Assembly (NCBI GenBank): GCA_030418545.1 | Contig: QAIB01000010.1 | Coordinates: forward strand, 1 to 64,000 | Length of the DNA: 64,000 nucleotides | Direction of reading: 5' to 3' | Source of the DNA: Xenophilus aerolatus | Lineage (GTDB): Bacteria > Pseudomonadota > Gammaproteobacteria > Burkholderiales > Burkholderiaceae_C | In this document: positions 58,134 to 64,000 of the stretch, piece by piece | Numbering within the stretch: position 1 is the stretch's first letter | How the letters are laid out: each line of letters begins with the position of its first letter | Notes under the pieces: generated by a model | What the model was told of the DNA's origin: nothing | Seen by the model: only the letters and a program-made list of their open reading frames with translations | The model's database searches: none | Made by a program: the position numbers and the translations under genes

Positions 58134-58349
58134 ATGCAGACATCCCTGACCCACGAAGTGGGCCGATACCTGGTCACCCCGATGACCAAGCTCACCGAGA
58201 CCGGCCAGTACGCCGCCTCGGTCTCCATTCGCCGCGGCATGCACGACCGGGTCTTCCGGCTGATCCCGCGTTTCGACACGGCCGCGCGTGCCGCGGTCTA
58301 CGCGCTGGCCCAGGGCCGCGCGTTCGTCCTCAACAACCAACTGGCCTGA
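58134..58349 (+). CDS. Small conserved protein ahead of IF-1
   Basis: 71 residues, [20 protein letters not shown] onward, ending [17 protein letters not shown]. Soluble; not recognised. ATG 58134 is preferred over in-frame extensions in the long leader. It is 32 bp ahead of an infA paralogue with the same orientation and may share its transcript; the ribosome site of this gene is not obvious. Confidence 0.6.
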   Translation: MQTSLTHEVGRYLVTPMTKLTETGQYAASVSIRRGMHDRVFRLIPRFDTAARAAVYALAQGRAFVLNNQLA

Positions 58350-58381
58350 GCGCGGCTCGGGTCCATCAACCAAGGAGCTTC

Positions 58382-58648
58382 GTGGCCAAGGAAGAACTCA
58401 TCGAAATGCAAGGCCGGGTGGATGAAGTGCTGCCCGATTCGCGATTCCGCGTCACGCTCGACAACGGCCACAGCCTCGTGTGCTATGCCGGCGGCAAGAT
58501 GAAGAAGCACCGCATCCGCGTGCTGGCCGGCGACAAGGTGTCGCTCGAGATGTCGCCCTACGACCTCAACAAGGGTCGCCTGACCTTCCGTCACCTGGAG
58601 CAGCGCTCCGGTGGCGGCTCCTCCGCCATGCGCCGTCCGGCGCGCTGA
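58382..58648 (+). CDS. infA: Translation initiation factor IF-1 (infA paralogue)
   Basis: 88 residues. OB-fold: [60 protein letters not shown] and LNKGRLTFR are all IF-1 hallmarks. It binds the 30S A-site with IF-2 and IF-3. GTG start with AAGGAG 4 nt upstream. The final ~15 residues ([15 protein letters not shown]) extend beyond the usual 72. It lies next to an RRM protein, a pairing also seen with cold-induced paralogues, and it is not in a ribosomal operon, so this is probably a second infA. Confidence 0.93.
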   Translation: MAKEELIEMQGRVDEVLPDSRFRVTLDNGHSLVCYAGGKMKKHRIRVLAGDKVSLEMSPYDLNKGRLTFRHLEQRSGGGSSAMRRPAR

Positions 58649-58710
58649 TGGCGCATTCACAGACCATGAACCGGGCCGCGGTGGCCCGACATACCGATCA
58701 AGGAAACACC

Positions 58711-59055
58711 ATGGAAAACAGACTCTACGTTGGCAATCTTTCTTATTCGACGCGCGACGACTCGCTGCAGCAGAGCTTCGCGGCCTTCGGCAACGTCGTG
58801 TCCGCCAAGGTCATGATGGAGCGCGACAGCGGCCGTTCGAAGGGCTTCGGCTTCGTCGAGATGGGCTCGCCCGCGGAAGCCCAGGCCGCCATCCAGGGCC
58901 TGAGCGGCAAGGAAGTCGACGGCCGTGCCCTCACCGTGAACCTGGCCCGTCCGATGGAGCCGCGTGGCGGCGGGTTCGGCGGTGGTGACCGTCGTGGCGG
59001 CGGCGGCTACGGTGGTGGCAACGGCGGCGGCTACGGCGGCGGCAACCGTTATTGA
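58711..59055 (+). CDS. RNA-recognition-motif protein, Gly-rich tail
   Basis: 114 residues. One RRM (residues 2-80): RNP2 LYVGNL and RNP1 KGFGFVEM, with VNLARP at the end of the domain, followed by a Gly/Arg-rich tail. Homologues in Burkholderiales are cold-inducible RNA chaperones. AAGGAA lies 5 nt upstream of the ATG at 58711. Its position after the IF-1 paralogue suggests co-expression, perhaps on cold shock. A terminator follows. Confidence 0.9.
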   Translation: MENRLYVGNLSYSTRDDSLQQSFAAFGNVVSAKVMMERDSGRSKGFGFVEMGSPAEAQAAIQGLSGKEVDGRALTVNLARPMEPRGGGFGGGDRRGGGGYGGGNGGGYGGGNRY

Positions 59056-59136
59056 TGAGGGCCGGCACCGCCGGCTTCATCGATGATCCTGCCAACGGGC
59101 GCGCCGACCGGCTCGCTCGTTAGTGCGGGGATGAAA

Positions 59137-59164
59137 AAAAGGGGCGCTCGTTGCGCCCCTTTTG
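59137..59164. terminator. Terminator after the RRM gene
   Basis: 11-bp stem aaaaggggcgc / gcgcccctttt with loop tcgtt, flanked by A and T runs. It lies between the plus-strand RRM gene and the convergent minus-strand esterase, and can work in both directions. Confidence 0.85.
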
Positions 59165-59202
59165 CTTCGGCGTCGACGTCGAGGGCTGTGCCCTCCGCGA
59201 CT

Positions 59203-59988
59203 TCACTTGCGTGACGGATCCGGATAGACCAACGGCCCCAGGCGGCTGCCGTCGAAGGGCTTCCAGTCGTCCTCGGGCTGCGCCAGCCGATCCGCCAGCG
59301 CATACAGCACGGCCGGGTGCGTGCCCATGCCCACGTGGCTCGCGATCACCTCGATGTTCTCGTTCTGCGGGCCGGGCCGGTCGACGCTGCACTGCCAGGC
59401 CACCACGCCGTCGGTGCGGCTGAAGATCGAGGTGGTGGGCACCGGCGGCACGGGGCTGATGTGCTGCATGCGTTCGGGATCGCGCGCGCTCTGGCCGCTG
59501 ACCATCTCGTACACGCGCCAGGCATTGGTCGCGCGCGGGCTGCCCGCGAAGGGGCTGCCCAGCGTGACCACGTCACGCACCAGGTGCGGATGGCGGCTGG
59601 CCAGCAGGCGGGCGAACACGCCGCCCAGGCTCCAGCCCACCAGGCTGACCTTGCGGCCTTCCTTGTCGTGCAGGGCCTGCAGGCGGGCGACCATGGCCGC
59701 CTCCACGCCGGGGCGCGGGCCGAAGTTGTTGCCCAGGCCCCAGCCGTGCACGTCGTGGCCACGGCCGCGCAGGTAGCGGCGCAGCAGGCGGGTGGAGATG
59801 TCGCTGGCCACCAGGCCCGGCAGCACCAGCACGGGGTGCCCGTCACCGCGCGGCGCGAACTGGAGCCAGGGCCACATCATCAGCGTCGCGCCGGTCTCCC
59901 AGAAGGCGCGGCCCTCGGCCAGCATCAGCAGCCGGGAAGGCGGGGCGATGCGGTCCTCGTGGACGGCGTCGAAGGTGGTCGTGCTCAT
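59203..59988 (-). CDS. Alpha/beta hydrolase (lipase/esterase-like)
   Basis: 261 residues. Nucleophile elbow GWSLGG in KVSLVGWSLGGVFARLLASR, substrate-entrance motif VLVLPGLVASDISTRLLRRY, and the region with Asp and His near TDGVVAWQCSVD and SHVGMGTHPAVL. No signal peptide. It lies with a TetR gene and two phasins on the same strand, so a lipid- or PHA-linked esterase is plausible but not shown. ATG 59988 has GGAG about 9 nt upstream. Confidence 0.85.
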   Translation of the reverse strand: MSTTTFDAVHEDRIAPPSRLLMLAEGRAFWETGATLMMWPWLQFAPRGDGHPVLVLPGLVASDISTRLLRRYLRGRGHDVHGWGLGNNFGPRPGVEAAMVARLQALHDKEGRKVSLVGWSLGGVFARLLASRHPHLVRDVVTLGSPFAGSPRATNAWRVYEMVSGQSARDPERMQHISPVPPVPTTSIFSRTDGVVAWQCSVDRPGPQNENIEVIASHVGMGTHPAVLYALADRLAQPEDDWKPFDGSRLGPLVYPDPSRK

Positions 59989-60039
59989 TCGTTGGTTCTC
60001 CTTGGTGCGTCGTTGGCTCGACATGGTTGTTGTGCGTCG

Positions 60040-60672
60040 TCAGCCGAGGTATTTCGACCGCAGGTAGTCAAGGTACGCCCTGGATTCGCTCGAAACATAG
60101 GGAGAAACGAGCGTCAGCGTGTAGTACGCCGCCATCCCCGGGTCGGCCTGTGCCATCTCGTGGCGCCCCGGCACCAGGCGTTCGAAGGACAGCCAGCAGG
60201 TGGTGGTGAAGACGATCTGCAGTGCCAGCATCTGCGTCTGCTCGGGCGTGGCCTCGATCACGCCCTGGGCGGCGAGAGCCTCGCACAGCGCCTGCGCGGC
60301 CAGCAGGTTCTGCGCCGTCAGCGCCTGGGCGCGCTCGCCCAGCGCCGGGTATTCGGCGGCCAGGTGGCCCATATCGCGGTAGATGAACCGGTAGCCGTCG
60401 ATCGCCTCGAAGCGCAGGTGCAGCGCCAGCCAGAGGTCATCGATGGCGCGGATGCCCGAGGCCGAGCCGTTGAGCGACATCAGCCGCTCCTCGAAGCGCC
60501 GGAACAGCCACTCCACGATCGATTGCTTGGTCTTGAAGTGGTAGTGCAGGTTGCCGGGGCTGATCTCGGCCTCTGCGGCGATGCGGTGCGTCGACACCGC
60601 CGCCAGCCCGTGCGTGTTGAACAGCGCCAGGCTGGCCAGCAGGATGCGGTCGCGCGTGGGGGAGCCGGCCAC
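60040..60672 (-). CDS. TetR-family transcriptional regulator
   Basis: 210 residues. Helix-turn-helix TRDRILLASLALFNTHGLAA, VSTHRIAAEAEISPGNLHYH, then a TetR ligand domain. The only start available near the N-terminus is GTG at 60672; no ribosome site is obvious, so the exact start is uncertain. It sits between the hydrolase and phasin genes on the same strand and probably regulates one of them. Confidence 0.87.
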   Translation of the reverse strand: MAGSPTRDRILLASLALFNTHGLAAVSTHRIAAEAEISPGNLHYHFKTKQSIVEWLFRRFEERLMSLNGSASGIRAIDDLWLALHLRFEAIDGYRFIYRDMGHLAAEYPALGERAQALTAQNLLAAQALCEALAAQGVIEATPEQTQMLALQIVFTTTCWLSFERLVPGRHEMAQADPGMAAYYTLTLVSPYVSSESRAYLDYLRSKYLG

Positions 60673-60711
60673 AGGAGGAGGAACGAAGACTGCAGGCTGC
60701 GCCGCAGGCCG

Positions 60712-61251
60712 TCAGCGTGGCTTGCTGCCGCCGCGCTTGCGCGGGGCCGGTGTGCCGCTCTGGAGCCGTTCGATCTGCGCCAGCGCCTCGTCGAGTTGCG
60801 CGCGCAACGCCGCCACCTCGTCGCGGGTGGGCACGCCCAGCCGCTCGAGGGCCGCTGCCACGCGCTGGTCGAACACGTCCTCGAACTTGCGCAGGCCCAG
60901 GGTCTCGAGGCCGGGGAAGCCGCGCGTGGCCTGCTTGCCTTCGGCGTCGGTGCGTGGCGGGGCGATGCCCAGCAGCGTCTCGATCACGTTGGTGTGACGG
61001 CGGGTGACGTCCTGGCGCACGGTGTCGAGCGCCTTCAGCCCGGCTCGCCACAGCCCCGTGGGAGCGGGCGCGTCCTGGTCGCCGGGCGCCGTCGCATCGG
61101 CCCGCGGCGCCGCGCGCTTGCGTACCGGCTTCGGGGCCGCGGCGGCCGGAGGCGTCGAGGCCTTCTTCCTGCGTGGCGCCGGGCCCGGGGCCTTGGCGGC
61201 TTCTTTGTCGGTGCCGGTGCCCGGTTCGGGGCGGGTGCGTCGGGTGGCCAT
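60712..61251 (-). CDS. Phasin-like, poly(hydroxyalkanoate) granule-associated protein
   Basis: 179 residues. The N-terminal ~60 residues are Pro/Ala/Lys/Arg-rich (KKASTPPAAAAPKPVRKRAA), as in the histone-like tail of PhaF-type phasins. The C-terminal part is helical (FEDVFDQRVAAALERLGVPT, VAALRAQLDEALAQIERLQS) and resembles the PHA granule-associated family. Suggests a coat or nucleoid-linking role. Ends 39 bp before the TetR start. Confidence 0.78.
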   Translation of the reverse strand: MATRRTRPEPGTGTDKEAAKAPGPAPRRKKASTPPAAAAPKPVRKRAAPRADATAPGDQDAPAPTGLWRAGLKALDTVRQDVTRRHTNVIETLLGIAPPRTDAEGKQATRGFPGLETLGLRKFEDVFDQRVAAALERLGVPTRDEVAALRAQLDEALAQIERLQSGTPAPRKRGGSKPR

Positions 61252-61326
61252 GGTGTCTCCGTCGATGCGATCAGGGCCTCAGCGCGGCCGCCGTGCGAAA
61301 GGCTCGGCGGCCGGTGCGCGCGGGGC

Positions 61327-61860
61327 TCAGGCGCGGCGGGTGCTGCGTGCAGCGCGGCGGGCCGGCTTTGCGCGCACCGTGGTGGCTTCGGCCGATTCTG
61401 CCTTGTCGCCCGCGACGCGGGCTTCGATCTTGCCGGCGCCTTCGGCGAGCTTCTCGGCGACCTTCAGCGAGATCTGCGCGAAGGGCAGGTGCACGGCCTG
61501 CAGGGTGTTCAGCACCGAGGTGCCGATCTCCGAATTCACGCGCTGGCTGGCGTCGGCCACGTACTGAATGCCACCGGCGGTGCGCTCGGCCACGGTGTCC
61601 ATCAGCTTCTCGGTGAAGGCGGTGTCGCTTGCCAGGCGGGTGGCCAGGAAGCCGGCGACCTTCTCCTGGGCGCCGAGCAGGCGCGCCTTGACGTCTTCGC
61701 TGACGAAGGGCAGCTGGCTGGTGCCGACGGCGTCGGCGTAGCGGGTGCTCGCGCCGCCGATCACGCGGCCGGCGCCCGTGCGCCAGGCGTTCAGGAGGTG
61801 CTTGCCGGCGGCGTTGTATTGGCCGACGACGTCGATGGCAACGGTGCGCAGGGTGGTCAT
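61327..61860 (-). CDS. Second phasin-like protein with basic tail
   Basis: 177 residues. Helical phasin-like body (VIGGASTRYADAVGTSQLPF, EKVAGFLATRLASDTAFTEK) and a basic end (RAKPARRAARSTRRA). It is next to the previous phasin, so the pair probably coats PHA granules or links them to DNA. No synthase gene is in the window. Start ATG 61860. Confidence 0.7.
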   Translation of the reverse strand: MTTLRTVAIDVVGQYNAAGKHLLNAWRTGAGRVIGGASTRYADAVGTSQLPFVSEDVKARLLGAQEKVAGFLATRLASDTAFTEKLMDTVAERTAGGIQYVADASQRVNSEIGTSVLNTLQAVHLPFAQISLKVAEKLAEGAGKIEARVAGDKAESAEATTVRAKPARRAARSTRRA

Positions 61861-61989
61861 GGTGCAGTCCTTGGAGGTGGGGAGAGGAGGTGAGGCGGAC
61901 GGTGCCGCGATGGATGAATCTTCCCGCCAAAGGCCTAGGCCAGGAAAACCAGAAGTTCCAGAAACTTAGGGCAACTGCCCAAGATGAGG

Positions 61990-62118
61990 ATGCACCCCCC
62001 AAGCCGCTTCGCGGCTCCCCCCTCTCTGGCGCCTTCGGCTTGGAGGGGAGCGCACCCAGCGGCCTGGCCAAGCCAGTTCCGCGGGTGCTCTGGGGGCTTC
62101 GCTGCGCTCGCCGGCTGA
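61990..62118 (-). repeat. Long dispersed repeat between phasin and arginase genes
   Basis: caagccgcttcgcggctccc and gcgccttcggcttggagggg, then ggcctggccaagcc, tctgggggcttcgctgcgct. The right part (62055-62118) is the reverse complement of 20012-20076, with a few changes. It fills most of the gap before the arginase gene. Confidence 0.8.
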
Positions 62119-62136
62119 CACGGTACGGCCAGCAGC

Positions 62137-62200
62137 GCTATAGAAAATGTAGCTGCCGATGCCCGTCCCGCGGGCGCCGGAGGCTGATTCGGCTTGAAAC
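62137..62200 (+). repeat. Two-hairpin dispersed repeat (copy h)
   Basis: gctatagaaaatgtagc then gcccgtcccgcgggc and ggctgattcggcttgaaa. A degraded copy of the family; it lies 49 bp before the arginase ATG and may place promoter or leader sequence there. Confidence 0.7.
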
Positions 62201-62248
62201 TCCGGGCGCTCCGTACACTCGAACGGCCACCATCCCACGGAGTTCCAC

Positions 62249-63160
62249 ATGACCACCATCCGCCTCATCGGCGCCCCCACCGACGTGGGCGCCAGCGTCC
62301 GCGGCGCCGGCATGGGGCCGGACGCCCTGCGCGTGGCCGGCCTGGCGGAGACGCTCTCGCGCCAGGGCCTGACGGTGGTCGACGGCGGCAACCTCGCCGG
62401 GCCGGCCACGCCCTGGGGCGAGCCGCTGGAAGATGGGCTGCGCCACCTCGACGAGGTGGTGGCCTGGAACCGCAGCGTCTACGACGCCGTCGACACCGCG
62501 CTGGGCGCGCACGAGGTGCCTTTGCTGATGGGCGGCGACCACTGCCTGGCGATCGGCTCCATCAGCGCGGTGTCCTGGCACGCACGCAGACGCAACAAGA
62601 AGCTGCGCGTGATCTGGCTCGACGCGCATTCCGACGTCAACACCGAGGCCACCAGCCCCAGCGGCAACATCCACGGCATGCCTGTGGCCTGCCTGCTGGG
62701 ACATGGGCCGGCTGCCCTCACCGGCTGGAGCGGCGAGCGCGCCGCCGTGGCGCACGACGCGCTGCGCTTCATCGGCATCCGCAGCGTCGACGCCGACGAG
62801 CGCGAAGCCATCCGCACGCTGGGCCTGCAGGTCTACGACATGCGCCACATCGACGAGCACGGCATGCGCACCACCATGGTCGAGGCGCTGCAGGACGTCG
62901 ACGAGGACACGCACCTGCACGTGAGCTTCGACCTCGACTGCCTCGACCCCGACGTGGCGCCCGGCGTGGGCACCGGCGTGCGCGGCGGGCCCACCTACCG
63001 CGAGATGCAGCTGTGCATGGAGATGATCGCGGACACCGGGCGCCTGGGCTCGCTCGACGTGGTCGAGATCAACCCGGCGCTGGACGTGCGCAACCGCACG
63101 GCCGAACTGGCAGTGGAGTTCATCGAAAGCCTGTTCGGCAAGTCGACGCTGGTGCGCTGA
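62249..63160 (+). CDS. rocF: Arginase
   Basis: 303 residues. Arginase/ureohydrolase fold with the two-Mn site: LMGGDHCLAIGSISA, WLDAHSDVNTEATSPSGNIH (Asp-x-His-x-Asp) and SFDLDCLDPDVAPGVGTGV (Asp-x-Asp). The signature LIGAPTDVGASVRGAGMGPD and EINPALDVRNRTAELAVEF complete the family pattern. It hydrolyses L-arginine to ornithine and urea. It stands alone; no ornithine genes are nearby. Start ATG 62249. Confidence 0.94.
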   Translation: MTTIRLIGAPTDVGASVRGAGMGPDALRVAGLAETLSRQGLTVVDGGNLAGPATPWGEPLEDGLRHLDEVVAWNRSVYDAVDTALGAHEVPLLMGGDHCLAIGSISAVSWHARRRNKKLRVIWLDAHSDVNTEATSPSGNIHGMPVACLLGHGPAALTGWSGERAAVAHDALRFIGIRSVDADEREAIRTLGLQVYDMRHIDEHGMRTTMVEALQDVDEDTHLHVSFDLDCLDPDVAPGVGTGVRGGPTYREMQLCMEMIADTGRLGSLDVVEINPALDVRNRTAELAVEFIESLFGKSTLVR

Positions 63161-63261
63161 CGGCGGGGGCGCAGACCCGCCAATGGCTGTGCTCCTACAC
63201 GCGTGTCGGTCGTGCAGGAGACCCCCGGCGCCGCCGTGCGGCTTTACATTGGCTCACCGCC

Positions 63262-63684
63262 ATGAGTCCCGCCCCCCACTCCGACCCCGAAGGCCCCTTG
63301 CGCGTGCTGGTGGTCGAGGACGATCCCGCCACGCTCGCCACCACCGTTGAGATGCTGCAGGCCCTGGGCCATTGGGCCACGGGCGTGGGCACGGCCGAGT
63401 CGGCGCAGTCGCGCTATTTCGACGGCGCCTTCGACGTGGTGATGACCGATGTCGGCCTGCCGGCCCTCTCGGGCCTGGACCTGGCCGCGTCGCTGCGTGC
63501 GAAGCACCCGATCCGTATCCTCTTTGCTACCGGCCGGCCGGCGCCGGCCAAGCCCCTGCCCGGCGCGCGCTGGCTGCAGAAGCCCTTCGGCATCGACGCC
63601 CTGGCCGAGGCGCTCGAGGCATTGCGCAGGGACGGCGGCTGTCCTAACCGCGATTCGCCGTCAACGGCACCGGTGCACTCGTAG
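63262..63684 (+). CDS. Receiver-domain response regulator (single domain)
   Basis: 140 residues. RVLVVEDDPATLATTVEMLQ (acidic pair), FDVVMTDVGLPALSGLDLAA (phospho-acceptor Asp), RILFATGRP (the Thr position), and WLQKPFGIDALAEALEAL (Lys). No output domain follows; the last ~20 residues are unstructured. It may signal by protein contact like CheY/Spo0F. No histidine kinase is in the window. Its 3' end overlaps the convergent gene by 41 bp. Confidence 0.9.
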   Translation: MSPAPHSDPEGPLRVLVVEDDPATLATTVEMLQALGHWATGVGTAESAQSRYFDGAFDVVMTDVGLPALSGLDLAASLRAKHPIRILFATGRPAPAKPLPGARWLQKPFGIDALAEALEALRRDGGCPNRDSPSTAPVHS

Positions 63685-64000
63685 GCGAGGTGGCCGGCTC
63701 GTCCTTGGCGCTCGCCGCAGGCGGCGTCGGGGCTTCGGGCGGCAAGGGATGCGCCGCCAGCGGCTCGGCGGCCAGCGTCGACGCCGGCACGACCGGCGTG
63801 GCCACCGGCTCGGTGAGCGGTGGCGGCGGCGGCGGACCGCGCCGCGATTCGGGCGGGTAGGGCGAGCCGAGGTAGCGCTCGATCAGGGCGAAGAAGCGCT
63901 CGTAGAAGGCCTCGTCGGTGAGCGTCTGGCTCGCCACCTTCACCATCGCGTCGTTGCTCGCATTGAAGGGCAGCGACACCGAGCCGAGCGCGCCCACGCC
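63644..64000 (-). CDS. C-terminal part of an unidentified protein (cut by window edge)
   Basis: At least 118 residues reading from the window edge, no stop upstream in view. Sequence contains GALGSVSLPFNASNDAMVKV and DEAFYERFFALIERYLGSPY, then a Pro-rich tail. I cannot assign it. The gene is convergent with the response regulator, and the two overlap at their 3' ends. Confidence 0.65.
   Translation of the reverse strand, partial: GVGALGSVSLPFNASNDAMVKVASQTLTDEAFYERFFALIERYLGSPYPPESRRGPPPPPPLTEPVATPVVPASTLAAEPLAAHPLPPEAPTPPAASAKDEPATSPTSAPVPLTANRG

Overview
The window is about 64 kb of very GC-rich chromosome from a betaproteobacterium, most likely Burkholderiales, family Comamonadaceae (Variovorax or a close relative). 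The reasons are: three separate Bug-type tripartite-tricarboxylate substrate receptors, a DUF3567 protein, a phasin pair, the order rsmI/yraN/SIS/BON, and many small double-hairpin intergenic repeats of a type familiar from this family. The genus is inferred from gene content, not shown.

Layout. 1-4.4 kb: a dispersed repeat, then a DNA-ligase-associated DEXH helicase, the phosphoesterase PdeM and a cyclic-nucleotide-binding-domain protein. 4.4-6.5 kb (minus): lemA and two TPM-domain proteins. 6.5-9.5 kb: a Rossmann protein, an NTF2-like protein, a YheT-type hydrolase and a small conserved protein. 9.6-17.2 kb: a c-type cytochrome, then a complete RND efflux operon with its divergent TetR regulator, whose reading frame runs into a tRNA-Arg(CCG). 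17.3-23.5 kb: a GST, the rsmI/yraN/SIS/BON housekeeping block, a beta-hydroxyacid dehydrogenase and an M48 lipoprotein protease.

23.6-37.3 kb is accessory catabolism. It holds a flavin monooxygenase with DUF2783 and a Bug receptor opposite a LuxR regulator, a Fic pseudogene, a FAH-family hydrolase, an AbrB-type permease, ChaN, and a citryl-CoA-lyase / CoA-ligase / Bug / IclR cluster. 37.3-41.1 kb: purU, an LrgAB pair and an SGNH hydrolase. 41.2-48.3 kb: a single-chain acyl-CoA carboxylase and an acyl-CoA ligase opposite a TetR gene, followed by a branched-chain-amino-acid-type receptor. 48.5-51.8 kb: a self-sufficient CYP102-like P450-reductase. 51.8-57.5 kb: LysR / class III aminotransferase / Bug / N,N-dimethylformamidase-like large subunit. 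57.6-64 kb: an IF-1 paralogue with an RRM protein, an esterase with TetR and two phasins, arginase, a receiver-only response regulator and a gene running off the edge.

The most unusual signal is the dispersed repeats. Eight copies of a two-hairpin element and three copies of longer elements lie in the window. Several are inside coding sequence, in frame: in the helicase, in the signal peptide of a TPM protein, before the nucleophile of the YheT hydrolase, and in the linker of the acyl-CoA carboxylase. Other copies supply a stop codon or a transcription terminator. The best metabolic leads are the dimethylformamidase-like cluster, the citryl-CoA-lyase cluster, and a CYP102-like enzyme lacking the usual fatty-acid carboxylate anchor.
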